From Setophaga petechia (Eukaryota > Chordata > Aves > Passeriformes > Parulidae): 64,000 bases of DNA. How positions within the stretch are numbered: position 1 is the first letter of the stretch; each line of letters opens with the position of its first letter. Made by a program: the position numbers and the translations under genes. The notes below the pieces were generated by a model. It made no database searches, was not told the origin of the DNA, and saw only the letters and a program-made list of their open reading frames with translations. Below, piece by piece: positions 13,001 to 24,459 of the stretch. The stretch is taken from assembly GCA_024362935.1 (NCBI GenBank), contig JANCRA010000028.1, forward strand, positions 2,578,501 through 2,642,500, given 5' to 3'.

Positions 13001-13301
13001 AGTTGCAGGGACCAAGTGTAGCTCTTCATGATGCTTCCACAGCTGGAACTCATCTGCTGTAAGAAGCTGTTGTTGAAGTGATCTGGAGAAACACTTTTCC
13101 AATCCATTTCAACAGCTTTCCAAGATTGCTCAAAGATGCCCAACAACCCCATTTTCCTTGCCAGGCCCTTCTTCCTCACTACTGCATTGAGTTACAGCAG
13201 GAGCACTGAATTAAATTAAAACTCAATTTGCTGTTAGGCATTTTGGTTAAGCAATCTGAAACTGTGAAGGTTTTGCTGGTGTTCATAAATGGATTTTGCA
13301 A
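10061..13301. other. Unique sequence, nothing recognised
   Basis: AT-rich to 12.0 kb, then a GC-rich patch (12,010-12,410) where open frames overlap on both strands because stops are rare. No exon, LTR or CR1 was recognised. Confidence 0.5.
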
Positions 13302-13403
13302 CAGAATCACAGAATCATCAGGTGGGAAGAAACCTTCAAGATCATCGAGTCCAACCTGTTCCCTGACACCTCAACTAAACCCTGGCACCAAGTGCCTCAT
13401 CCT
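13302..13403 (-). mobile_element. CR1 LINE 3' fragment, first half (split by an LTR)
   Basis: The plus strand reads CAGAATCACAGAATCATCAG, then GTCCAACCTGTTCCCTGAC, the complement of the 3' end of avian CR1. The copy is interrupted at 13404 by a solo LTR and resumes at 13856. When the LTR is skipped, CCTCATCC and AGTCTTTTT join in the normal CR1 order. Confidence 0.92.
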
Positions 13404-13855
13404 GTCACATCATATTCTCTGAAAAATCCTCCCTGCCCAGGATTCTTCTCCTGGGAAGCTGAGAAGCCTCAGAGAAAAAGGAAGACAATTATCTCATTTG
13501 CTTCTCCTGTGTTTGCTGCTTTGGTATGTGGTTGGAGATTGTTTATCCAACATGTGAATTGTTTTTAGTTAATGACCAATCACAGTCTACATGTGTCAGG
13601 ACTCTGGTGAGAATCACGTTTTTCATTATTGTCTTTCAGCCTTCTGTCTGTATCCTTTCTCTATCCTTTAGTATAGTTTTAGTACAGCATTCTAGAATGG
13701 AATGGAATGGAATAGAATAGAATAGAATAGAATAGAATAGAATAGAATAGAATAGAATAGAATAGAATAGAATAGAATAGTAAATTAGCCTTCTGAGAAC
13801 ATGGAGTCAGATTCATAATTTCCTTCCTGCCATGAGGGACGCCGAAAATACAACA
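13404..13855 (+). mobile_element. Solo LTR nested in CR1 (LTR family X, copy 1)
   Basis: The LTR starts TGTCACATCA and ends ATACAACA. It is flanked by TCATCC (13398-13403) and ACATCC (13856-13861), a 6-bp target duplication with one mismatch. It shares body sequence with the copies at 14,965, 48,731 and 54,661: the CTCAG-rich start, a GACCAATCACAG CCAAT-like region and the AGCCTTCTGA end. An 88-bp GAATA expansion explains why it is longer (452 bp) than its relatives (381-394 bp). The former AATAAA just after the expansion now reads AGTAAA. A 6-bp duplication fits betaretrovirus-like (ERVK) integration. Confidence 0.88.
13693..13780. repeat. (GAATG)3(GAATA)14 pentanucleotide expansion inside an LTR
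   Basis: Three GAATG units are followed by about fourteen GAATA units. The tract sits in the U3/R part of the nested LTR, just upstream of the degraded poly(A) signal. Relatives in this window have only short GAATAG or AATAGAA words at the equivalent place. Confidence 0.95.
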
Positions 13856-14010
13856 ACATCCAGTCTTTTTTAAAACACACCCAGGGATGGTGACTCCACC
13901 ACCTCCCTGGGCAAAACATTCCAGAACTTTATCACTCTTTCTGTGAAAAACTGTTTCCTAATATCCAGCCTATATTTCCCTTGAAGCAGCTGGAGGCTGT
14001 GGCCTCTCAC
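13856..14010 (-). mobile_element. CR1 LINE 3' fragment, second half
   Basis: It continues the CR1 copy broken at 13403. CCAGGGATGGTGACTCCACC, then TTCTGTGAAAAACTGTTTCC and TAATATCCAGCC, follow the expected CR1 complement order. The copy is 5' truncated at about 14,010. Confidence 0.9.
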
Positions 14011-14090
14011 TCAAGGAGTGGCAGAAGGAGACGTTGATGTTTCTGTGACAGGCTGAGGGCTGGCCTTGAGAGCTGTACATGAAAACTGCC

Positions 14091-14135
14091 TGGAAAAGGA
14101 GGAAAAAGAGGAAAAGGAGGAAAAGGAGGGAGGCT
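14091..14135. repeat. Purine-rich GGAAAA/GGAGGAAAA tract
   Basis: Degenerate repeats of GGAAAAGGAGGAAAA give a run of pure G/A on the plus strand. Confidence 0.85.
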
Positions 14136-14354
14136 GGAGGAGCTGCTGGGTGGTGAGAGGCAATGTTATTGCCTCCTTTTTAAGGCCACAGAAATGCCAT
14201 GCTGTCAACCTCTGGCATCCCCCAGCCAACCATGGCAACAGCTGCCTGGCTCTGCAGTAATAAACGGAGCCAATTTAATGGCTTTTATTGTTCTGCTGTG
14301 ATGTTTGAGAGCAACCACTTCTTTCCTCCCAGGACTCCTGAGCCCGCAAGGGCA

Positions 14355-14760
14355 GCAATGAGAGAAGATCTCATTTACCTAAAAGCGCTTATAAATTTTT
14401 AATTTGCTTTAACAAGTAAATTAACAAGTCCCTCATTCAGGCAAGTTTTATGGCCTCTTGCCACTTGGGGAGGGCCATAAAAGTTTTATAGATAATCCAG
14501 AGCTACTGAGATTGCTCATAATAAATTGTCTGTTTCCTGTTATTTTATCAAACCATTGGGCTTCTAATGACTTAAAGTCGCAGCTTCTTTATATCTACAC
14601 TTTTTATGAGCCTGTATTTATAAACTGTAAAGAATATCTTAAATTATACAGGGCCCCTGCTAATCATTGCAAAGCCATTTTTTTAAAGGGGACAACCCTT
14701 TTGCTCACGCCCACCTAATAAATTTTAAGAGATTTAGGGGAAAAAAAAATCTTTTTGGAA
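14355..14760. promoter_or_regulatory. Candidate conserved enhancer with a mirrored HOX/CDX-type site pair
   Basis: AT-rich unique sequence with clusters of homeodomain words. TTTTATGGCC at 14446-14455 and GGCCATAAAA at 14473-14482 form an exact 10-bp inverted pair with a 17-bp spacer. The TTTATGG/CCATAAA core is the type bound by CDX and posterior HOX proteins. AAGCGCTTATAAATTTTTAA and several TAAT/ATTA words lie nearby. Sequence shows the motifs; regulatory function and conservation are inferred. Confidence 0.35.
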
Positions 14761-14964
14761 ATAGCACAAAGATTGCACATTCTATTTTAAGATGTTGCTT
14801 TAGCCAAACTTTCATTAATGAATACTTTGAAGTGCATGGAACTCCCTACACCCTGATTTCTAACAGTTCTTGAAAAAGTTCTCAGGATACCAAGCACCTT
14901 AGGCAAGCCTGGCTCTGGATTCAGGCTTGGGAGGAGGCAACAGTGGAAAACCATCACCTCTTCC

Positions 14965-15345
14965 TGTGATGGTGTTCACAGGGGTCTCAGGATGAGGGAA
15001 GAGATGAGGATTTGACTCCATGTTTCAGAAGGCTGATTTATTAGTTTATGATATATATTATATTAAAACTATACTAAAAGAATAGAAGAAAGGATTTCAT
15101 CAGAAGGCAAGATAAGAATAGAATAGCAAAGAATGATAACAAAGGTTTGTGGCTCAGCTCTCTCTGAGCCAGCTGGGATGTGATTGGCCATTAATTAGAA
15201 ACAACCACATAAGACCAGTCACAGATGCACCTGTTGCATTCCACAGCAGCAGATAATCAATGTTTACATTTTGTTCCTGAGGCCTCTCAGCTTCTCAGGA
15301 GGAAAATTCCTAAGGAAAGGATTTTCATAAAAGATGTCTGTGACA
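14965..15345 (-). mobile_element. Solo LTR (family X, copy 2)
   Basis: On the plus strand it starts TGTGATGGTG and ends TGTCTGTGACA. It is flanked on both sides by TCTTCC (14959-14964 and 15346-15351), an exact 6-bp target duplication. At 381 bp it matches copies 3 and 4 in length. It is the inverse of copy 1, which lies 1.1 kb upstream. No retroviral genes remain. Confidence 0.93.
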
Positions 15346-15519
15346 TCTTCCCATGGAGAAAATGCTGCCTCAGGGTCTGCCCCCTGCAGCACCCCTGGTG
15401 ACACTGGGCCAGAGCCCTCAGCCCTGGGCTGTCCCCACCACGAGGTGCTGGGAGCAGTCACACTGAAATCACAGCTGGCACTAAAGCAAGGACACAGCAG
15501 CAGCTTTAAACCACAGCCC

Positions 15520-15696
15520 CAGCACTGCCAGGCCACCACCAACCCTGCCCCCAGGTGCCACATCCCCACAGGACAGTGACCCCACTGCTGCCCTGGGGCT
15601 TCCTGTGAAAACATTTCCCCAGTATCCAACCTGAACCTCCCCTGGGCCATTTCCTTTTGTGCTGTCCCTTGTTCCTTGGGAGAAGAGCCTGACTCA
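15520..15696 (-). mobile_element. CR1 LINE 3' fragment
   Basis: The plus strand carries GGTGCCACATCCCCACAG, GACAGTGACCCCACTGCTG and TATCCAACCTGAACCTCCCC, then CTGTCCCTTGTTCCTTGGG, in CR1 complement order. It has internal deletions compared with the consensus I remember. Confidence 0.75.
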
Positions 15697-17779
15697 GATT
15701 CTGAACTTGAGTGGCCATAAGAGTTTTAGGTTTTTATCTCACTGACTACACAGAGTGCAGTGAGACCAGACTCTAAAAGAGACAAACCCTCCTCACTCTT
15801 CCAGTGAGATGAGCTCCCCCTCTTTCCCCTGATTTCTGACACAGGAATTATGTGACAAAACTATAGGGAAAAATTACTGGTTATGTTTCCTGGAGTAACA
15901 TATTTGGGGTGAAGGGGAAGGAGAAGAGAAAGAATAAAGCTGCTGCAGATTCTGTCCTGCAGAGACTTGAATATTGTGACTGGATTAAAACCTGGACTTA
16001 CTTGGAAGTTGAGGTTGATACAAAGCTACAAGAAATGGGATTGTATTAATAATATAACAGAGGTAAAAATAATCAGTATTTTCTGTAAATACAGAGTGTT
16101 ATGAAAGCCTGAAACTGCTTCAACCAAACAGGGGATATTGAATTTTGCTTTAAAACTCCCCATTACCTTTCTGTGAAATACGAGTCTGTGGAACTGGAAA
16201 CTCCATTTACACTGAAGAAGAAAAACACTGCAACATCAGAATATCATCCTTTACTCAGCAGAGCTTTCCTGCTTAATGGGAAATTCCAGCAGGATGGGCA
16301 AGCTGTAAAAGCTCAGGATACTATTTTTGAGAGAGAAGCCAGAGCTGGTGCTAAATCCTGGAATATGCCCATTATCTGTAGCACTGAAAGTGCTTGAAGT
16401 TTTATTTATTGATTTTTTTTTCAGTTTGAAAGTGCCATAGATTCATATCTCACAGTATCAGCACAGATTAAGATCCATTGTGTAATTACAACCGTGCTCA
16501 TGTACTTTCATTCTTGGGTGTTATGGTTACCACTGCCAGGAAAAGCAGGCTGCTGGAGAGGATGGAGCTGGTGTTCAGGCATCACTGTACACTAAAGGAG
16601 AACTTGTTCAACTCTTCTGGCAATAACTGTAAGTGCAGTGGAAACAACACAAGAAAAACAAGCCATGAACCCCTCACCAAATGACAATTATCTTGTGGTT
16701 CAGGTTGCAAATTCAGGGTTCTGCTCCTGCAAGCTCAGAAATCCTTGAGATGGAATGAAAACAACTGCAGAGAATGCCAGAGATCACATTTTTCCAATTC
16801 CCTGGAGTCCTTCTGGGTGACTGAAAGTCTATCTTATTTAAGAATCAGAACTTAACTCCATAAATTGCCCAGCAGAGCAAATCCAAGGCCCCACCCATCT
16901 GTGCTCACTAAGGATCTCCCTGCATTAACCACTGTCTCATCACCCAGAAAAGAATCTCAGGGTAACAAGGAGAGTCACTCAGGGATGATAAATGAACAAT
17001 ATCCAAAGGATCCTACATTGTAAGGGACCTCCAGCCCAAAATCCTGGTGACTGCTCCCAAACTGGAGAAACCCCAAAGCTTGTGGTATGCAGAGAAAAAA
17101 GAGGAAAAATAAGTTCTGTGAGCCATGTAAAAGACTGAGGGTGACTCAAAGGAGACAAACCCATTGTCCACATTACAAATTATATTTACCCAAGCTGCAG
17201 GATTAGAAATATGTCAGCAAGAGGGTGTGGGTGTAACCAGGATGGAACCTGGTCAGACTGGCATGAGCTTATTCAATATAAGGCATATTTGAATCTGCAG
17301 GTAAAGGTAAGATGTGAAAATACAATTTCTGCTGATGAAAGCCACATATGTTGTTGGCAGGAATATTTACTAAAATTGGATAAAAATAGACTGATTCAGA
17401 GGAAAGGCTTAATTTTTCCCCCTCTACACTTCTTTCAAAAGAGACATCAGATGTTCTGCCCCATCTCTGAAATCTCCTCATGGTTATAAATGGATGCAGA
17501 ATGAGGAAGAAGAAACGCAGCAGAAGCCTTTTTTTTCCCCCCTGGAAAAACACTGACCACATATGATTTCCAGACTTTCTCTGACAACAGTTACAAGTCT
17601 TTCTGACTCTGGAGCATCCAGTCAGAAACTCATCTTGAGGGAATTGCTGTGCTTTAAAAATTCACCTACCTGAGCCCTGGCTGTGGCTTTTATTTCTCTG
17701 TAAACACACACACATTACTTCTCCAACCAAATCCCTGTAAAAACACTTGCCCGCCTCTGCTACAAGACAGAAGATATTT
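15697..17779. other. Unique sequence, nothing recognised
   Basis: Moderately AT-rich, single-copy-looking DNA with only short open frames on both strands. Confidence 0.5.
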
Positions 17780-18110
17780 CCATTAAAGTAAGCAAACTCA
17801 TCTCTGGTGCACCTAAGGCCTGCAGAGTTCCTAAGTTTCAGTTCACATTTCAGGTTAATCTTTTCCTTTCCTAAAGAACAGAACATCCTTTTTCCTGATC
17901 TCCCCGAGGGCTCAGTATTTGCAACATCAAACAGAACACACAAACCATCGCGCCCCCTCCAAAAGCCCATTATCCTGTCAACTGCCTGCCTAACTGCAGC
18001 CAGGGGAGAAAGCTTATATACTGACTCCAGAGCTCTTTTACTGCTGGAAAGTGTCCATGATTTCTTCAAGCTACTGCTGCATTTCATTTCTCTAAAGAAC
18101 TCATAATAAG
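17780..18110. other. Candidate conserved non-coding element
   Basis: Unique sequence with retained CpGs (CTCCCCGAGG, CCATCGCGCCCCC) and TTAATC/TCATAATAAG words. A 187-codon minus-strand frame (17,662-18,225) covers it, but it has no recognisable domain and a 99-codon frame runs opposite. That length is within chance for a window of this size. The regulatory reading is inference only. Confidence 0.25.
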
Positions 18111-19329
18111 ATGGGCAGAGTTCCAGGAAAGAAAAAAGAAACCCGAGCAAGCCTCGGCGCTCCCAGCCCCGGCCAAGGCCAAAGCCACAGGGCTGTCCTG
18201 CAACCCTGCCAGTGACCCCCCTCAATAAATCAGATACTCAAATGCAGACACATGAATCAGGCTGGGAAGGGAGAGCAGCACCAATGTCTGCAAGTGAAGA
18301 TAATGGTGTATCTTGCAGTGGATTCATATCCAACCAAGAATGGAAAGATGTGGGAGATGGGGAGGAATGTCCTTATGGAGGGCACATCCAAACTGCACGA
18401 GTTCAAGAGAAATTACTGTCTGGTTATGAATTTTGCAAGGAGAGAGCAGGTTGTTATTCTGGGAGGAAGGCCCAAGCAATGGCTGTGACTGGGCTGGGAT
18501 TTGGGTCTCAGCCTCCATGGCTCAATAAATGAATATTTGCAAGGCACAACGTGAGCCTCAGTGGGAAGCTGTTCCTGGAGAGTAACACACTATTACTCTA
18601 CCTAGGAAATTTTTTAAAAGGCAATAAAAGAACATATATCAAAACCAAGGGTATCTGTACAGCTCTACTGCATTGGGAACAAATGTTTTGATGCTGACAG
18701 ATTTTACCAGCTATTTATATGTTTTCTTTCATTGTGTATGAAGAGTTCATATCTGCTGTGGCAGATTACTGACTGGCCCCAAGCCTGGGTTAACAGGAGA
18801 GGGTCTCATTTTTGCTGGAGGAGCTCATCTTCAGGGACACAATCCCAGCAAGGCACAGAATCCCTCCCTGCTCATGGCCCAGCCCAAGTGCCCCTCTCCT
18901 GCCATGGAGCGTGGTGGCTTCTGTCTGAGCAAACCATCCCAGGGACTGCCACAGAGCTCACTGCAGCTCTCACCCAGGGCTGGCTGGACACTGCAGCACT
19001 AAACAGAACTCCCAGCCAGCCAGCACCACCCACAGCTCTCATCCCTGATTTCTCAGTGAACTCCCGGTAAACCACAGCTGACAGGGGCCACAGGTCTGGC
19101 AGGTGATATTTCCAGCTGGACTGCTCTGAAGTCAGGGGGTTATGTCAAGCTGCAGCATCCAAGTGATGGTAAATGGAGCCCTGGACCGTGAGGAAATGGC
19201 TGGAGATTGGTTACAGCCAGGAGAAATTGATCTGTCTGAAAAAACAGCCCAGGAATCACAGGATTAATGTTCAAATTCCAGCTGTGTTGCATTGTTCCCT
19301 TTCCTCCAGCTCTCCAACAACAAAGACAT
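18111..19329. other. Unique sequence, nothing recognised
   Basis: Mixed composition. A GC-richer patch lies at 18,830-19,080. No exon or repeat was recognised. Confidence 0.45.
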
Positions 19330-19820
19330 GCCTCCTCCTCTGGAGACCAGAAAAGTTTTATTAAAAATCTTCATACAACTGTTGCAGCGGAGGCCCTGTT
19401 AAAAGCATCATCGGAGAAAAATGCAGGATTCATAAAGAAACCATCCTACAATTTCCTTTCGATCTGGCATTGATTTCAAAGGGGCTACCTGAGCCAAGTG
19501 GCTTTGGCCAGCTCCCCTCTGTGCCCGGGGCAGGGTGAGGCTGAGCCTGCCTGGATGTGGGCACGCACTGAGAGCCAGGGGGGGAGCGTGGAGGGCAAAA
19601 ATAAAATGGGAACACTTCCAAAGCTGCAGCTGTGCTGGCCCATTAAAAAGCTGAAACTCGTTCTACTGTTCGACCTCATACTTATCACCACATAACTATT
19701 CATCAAAGAAATTTCGGTGCAATTAATTAAATTATTCCCCTGCCTGTGCCACAGAGTCGTTATTCCAGGATCAGCTTTCCCTCGCACTCTCTCAGCTCGT
19801 GTCTCGATGCCAAGTGACAT
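19330..19820. other. Candidate conserved non-coding element
   Basis: It alternates AT-rich homeodomain-like words (CAATTAATTAAATTATT at about 19,718-19,735; CATAACTATTCATC) with retained CpGs (ACTCGTTCTACTGTTCGACC, GTCGTTATTCC, CTCGTGTCTCG). This texture is common in deeply conserved vertebrate enhancers. No alignment was available. Confidence 0.3.
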
Positions 19821-21407
19821 CTCCAGGGCTGTCCAGCCCCAATAAAGCTCTGCTCCTCACCACTCACACAGCCCATCATTTCTCTCTTTTATTGCCATTT
19901 ATTTTCCACTAGGATTTTGCTGCCAGTATATTGGCAGGACTTCCAGTATATGGATGTAATGAAATCCACCACAGACACTTAACACCAGGTCAGGCTTCAG
20001 CTGGGCTCATGTGAAGCTGTAATATGATAAACAAATGCTTCCAGGAGGAGGATTTTATCTGCTCCAAAACAGAGCAAGGACTCCTCTGGTACCCAGACAT
20101 GAACTAGGAGGGAGTCATTTCAAAATCCATATGATAATTAGCTTTATAGCCAAAATGTGCTCAACATGAGAAACCTGAGTTACAGCACAGATCAACTTCT
20201 TTATAAAACCCCTCAGTACCACAGTTTGCATATTCCACCCTTTTGGTGTGTGCTTTGTTTGTTTTGGTTTGTTTTTAACAGCACTGTTAGTATAGCTCCA
20301 GTGGCTCAGCACACCAAAGTGTGGGGGATTTGGTGGGCCCTTAGCTGACCTACCACAATTCCTAAATGTAAATTCCCTGATGTCAAGCCCTCCTCAGCTC
20401 TTCTGGAAATTTTGCAGGACCTGATGGCTCTGAGTATGGTCTGTCTGTGCCCACTGCCACAACAGCTGATATGATGGCACCAGAGCATGATATCTGCATC
20501 CCAATCAGTCCAGTCAGGACTGCTGCCACTGGGATTAGGCTCTAAAAATGTGAATTACACAAGACACCAACAGTCATGTCCCAGGCACCTCTAAGGGCCC
20601 TTGTGGCTGGAGTTGAGAGATGAAAGAAGCACAAAAGGAAAATAAAGTGTTACTTTAAGGAGAAGTAAAAACAAATTCAAGCCTTAGAACAGTTTCTATC
20701 TGGGCACAGTAAGTCTTGCACTACCTGCAAGGCTGTAAATCAATAACAAAGACATTCTATCAGAGAGGCTTTATTTCCAACACGACTTAATGGACATAAA
20801 TCTCCTCCAGGCAATGCATGTAAAACATCAGACTGTGTGATCAAAGGCGTGGGGGTTTTACCCTGGGTTGGTTTTGTGACTAAAATAATCTTTTCCCAGA
20901 AGAAATGGAATTTTGCTGTTTTTCCAGGGAGACAGAGAAGTTTGGTTCTGCACCAGCAAGTGCCCTGATGCCCTGCTGGCTTTCCAGCTAAGGCATCAGT
21001 TAGAGGCATTTGCAGCATCTGTGTAAAGGGAGCAGAACCCAAGTGTTGCTGAATTAATAGAGGAACTGGTAAAGAGGGCAGAACTTTGCCTGAGTAGTGC
21101 CTATCTTGAAATCTGTTTGCAAAGTTTGTTTTTTATGAAAATGCTGAAATGGAGATGTTTCCCTGCTTGCCTCGAATGAAGGCAAATAAAACCTGACTCA
21201 AACCAGGCCTGAACCAACCTTGGGCATCCTCCAGCTCCAGTGGGGTTTTGATCCCTCCCAGTGCCAGGTCTGCCCGAGGTCATTGATGCAGACCTACAGA
21301 TGAACCAGGGCTCTGCAGGGCTCACCACAGGCTCTGACCACTCTGGGTGGGGAGAAGGGCACCAAAGGCTCTGCCAGGCACATCAGCTCTTCAGCAACCA
21401 AAAGGAA
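19821..21407. other. Unique sequence, nothing recognised
   Basis: Single-copy-looking DNA. CCCCAATAAAGCTCTGC at about 19,835 resembles a poly(A) signal context, but no transcript or LTR structure could be built around it. Confidence 0.4.
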
Positions 21408-21815
21408 CTGCAGCACCTGGATTACCCCAGGGATGTGAACCTGCAGCACCTGGATTATCTCAGGGATGTGAACCTGCAGCACCTGGATTACCCCAGGGAT
21501 GTGAACCTGCAGCACCTGCACTGTCCCAGGGATATGAACCTGCAGCACCTGGATTACCCCAGGGATATGAACCTGCAGAATCTGCATTATCTCAGGGATG
21601 TGAATTTGTAGCACCTGCATTATCCCAGGGACGTGAACCTGCAGAATCTGCATTATCTCAGGGATGTGAACCTGCAGCACCTGCACTGTCCCAGGGATAT
21701 GAACCTGCAGCACCTGCATTATCTCAGGGATGTGAATTTGCAGCACCTGCATTGTCTCAGGGATGTGAATTTGCAGCACCTGCATTGTCCCAGGGATGTG
21801 AACCATCTCCAGACC
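21408..21815. repeat. 33-bp minisatellite, about 12 copies
   Basis: Units begin CTGCAGCACCTG at 21408, 21441, 21474 and so on every 33 bp, each ending near CAGGGATRTGAA. Because 33 is divisible by three, an 11-residue peptide repeats without stops in two plus frames (for example NLQHLDYPRDV and EPAAPGLPQGC) and one minus frame (VHIPGxxQVLQ). Flanking sequence adds no recognisable protein, splice or promoter signal, so I call it a minisatellite and not a gene. Copies differ by a few substitutions, mostly at the GGATT/CATT and CCCC/TCTC positions. Confidence 0.95.
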
Positions 21816-21934
21816 TCTGACATGACAGGTTTTGCACTTTAACACAAACTCTGGTCTCACAGGCTATACAGAGAGCAGATGTCCATCCCTGGGCTCTGCC
21901 CAGTGGGAAAAGCCCATAATATGTTTGGTTGACT

Positions 21935-22215
21935 TTCCTATAAGTTGCTAGTGTCAATAAAATTAATGTGACATTTACAACTATTTTGAGGGTAAAATGA
22001 AGTTGCTTAAATTATTCTGCAGAAGCAGCATGAGACAGAATTATTCAGTTGACAAAATCTAATTAGGTGTAAATTATTTCAGGTTATATGAATTATAAAA
22101 CCTTTCAGAGAGAACTCCAACTCAAGGCTCAATGTGATACAGTGAATTAGCATGCCAGGCATCTGTTTGCCAGAGTTGGGTTTCAGTTGGGGACAAAGTC
22201 ACACAGGTAATTAAC
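21935..22215. other. Candidate conserved non-coding element
   Basis: AT-rich unique sequence with CTAATTAGGTGTAAATTATT, TTGACAAA and GAATTATAAAACC words. The call is inference from motifs only. Confidence 0.25.
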
Positions 22216-24459
22216 TTTTTCTTTCCACCAGCCACCATGCCCAGGCAGGCAGAGGAAGCCATGTCCCATACAACAGACATTTTATTACAGCTGGAAGGCT
22301 TTTTCCACACAGAAGATTGGAAGAATTTGAGAGCTGGTCAGTAGATGCAAAAAGCAGCTCTTAGTCTTAACCCTGAGACAGAGCTGAAGCTCCTGAGGCC
22401 TGGGGACAGCAAGCAGGGAACATGTTGGCAGCAGGTTCTCCTTGCAGCCTGGTGCCCAGCTCCAGCCTTCAAACAGAAAATCCCTCAGTAGTCACACTGA
22501 GAAATGCTCCAGCATGTGGTTAAGTTTAATAACCACGACCCCTTTAGCAAGGGTACTTTGATGCTCTGCAGGATCAGCATGTCCAGAAACCTGCCTAATT
22601 ACCACAGTGTTTATTTCTCCTGCTAAGTTTAATTTCTGCTGTTTAGATGCAGAAATGCCATCATTACCTTCCACAAAGCCAAGCAGGGCATCTTTGAACC
22701 CAACTATTGGTGATTTTAATGGCTGAAAAGCAGAATGCTGAGAAGCTCTGAGGAGGACAGGGTGTGGAGAAGGAATGATGAGCAGCTGTGTAATTAAATG
22801 TTTTGGGTGGGAGAAGACAAGTGCTTTGTGAGCTGAGCATCAGCTTTGCTCACTTGCTGTCAGCCTGCTGCAGAGGGAGGCTCTGGGCTCTGTGGGAAGG
22901 AAGCACATCCAGTTCCCACAGGAGCTTTAGGAACACAACTGGGATTTGACATGATGGTGATTTTCCATTTAAATGCACCACGATTCAACATGCATTGCCA
23001 GATCTCATATGGGACTCAAGCTACCTTCTCACACTGCTTTCCAACTCCTTGAACAAGCCATTGCAAGGGAACACAAGTTATTTACTATTGCTCACACTCC
23101 CTCTGCAAGGATCAGAGAAAATTACTGGAAGCAAAGCAGAACATTTGGTCACAAAGCCTTGAGAAGCATGCAAAAACCCCACAGTCCTGATTTTCTCTTT
23201 CTCTTTAAAAAGTTCAGCTGTGCTGCTAAGCCCCAGCTGGGGCCTTTCTCAATGGATAGACACTGCAGCTTAGTTTAAAATGATATGCAATGCTATCAGC
23301 TGCTCTCTTGTTCCATTTCTACACAGAATGCATTTCTCACACACTATTGACCACAATCCCTTGAAAAGACTGGTGAGGATTACATATTTTAGATGCCTTT
23401 TCTCCTACCTCAAACAATAGACAGTAGCAAGTGAATTGGGAAAAAACCCACAATTAAAAACAAGCAAAAAAGACACAGAGAAAACACGTGTACATCAAAC
23501 ATTTAACAATTATTTGCTCTGAATCTTCATTTGCTTTAGAGATTTAATAAATAAAGCTTGATTTCCTGTTACCTCACACTACCTGGAGCCAGAGGAGCAC
23601 ACACTGCCATTCCAGGCAAGAGCTGGGTCTGAGGTGTGGGATGAACCTCCCCTCAGGAAACCCAGCTGGCTTTCCTGCATTCTCTGAGGTCCCCACATTG
23701 CCAATCTTCTAACTGAACTCTTAACTACAAAGAGGTTGGAAATACCAAGAATGGCCTCAGATGCATCTGAACACTTGGGCAGTGTCAGTACCTCTGGTGC
23801 AGATAAACTGCACATTCAAGAAGAGATGAGAATGGAGAGAATCTTGCATTTACAAGGGGCACACAAAGTCACCCAGTCCAACTGCTGTGGGTATCCCCTC
23901 TTCCTTCCCCCAGTACTTATATGTATGTATGTGTATATATATACACATTTAATAGTCAGTCCTCATCCCACACCAAGATAAAGTCAAAGCAAGATAAATC
24001 CAGCACTCTTTGCTTCTATCTTTGTAACAAGAGCTGGTGGCAGTGCAGAGATCTGAGGATAAACACAAATCTGCTATGGTTCACTAACCCTCACTCCACG
24101 GCGAGTGATAACTGTATTCTTAAGTGCTGCAGGTATCAGGCTCAGCTCTGGGCCCTGTATTTCTGTCCTGTGTGTAAGAACATGCTGCAATTTACTCTAA
24201 AACTGAGGGACCAGACAGCTTCTCCAGGAGCTCCCATGCCCCTGCCAGGACTGGAGATGGCAATGGAAGAGGTGAATGCCAACCCAATCTCCCTGCCTCA
24301 AGCAGCACAAGGACAGCAGGGCAAAAAGTAAAGGAAATTCAACCCAAAACAAAGCCCAGAGCAGGAAAGGGCATTTGTAAGCACAAAGTGATGCCCTCCC
24401 TTTTGTCAGCACTCACTCCCAGCTCTGGAGGAGCTCAGGCTGAGGCGCTGTCCCCGGGG
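22216..24459. other. Unique sequence with a short TATG/TA microsatellite
   Basis: No exon or mobile element was recognised. A short ATGTATGTATGTGTATATAT tract lies near 23,922-23,946. Confidence 0.5.

Noticed and set aside
13404..15345. The two nearby family X LTRs as ends of one provirus
   Set aside because: They are in opposite orientation and each has its own target duplication, so they are independent insertions.
17662..18225. 187-codon minus-strand frame
   Set aside because: No recognisable domain, a 99-codon frame on the other strand, and a length expected by chance in 128 kb of six-frame sequence. Noted only because the DNA also looks constrained.
19821..19880. LTR end suggested by CCCCAATAAAGCTCTGC
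   Set aside because: No TATA, TG/CA edges, duplication or recognised body sequence around it.
21408..21815. CRISPR-like array
   Set aside because: Units are contiguous 33-bp repeats without unique spacers, in a vertebrate context.
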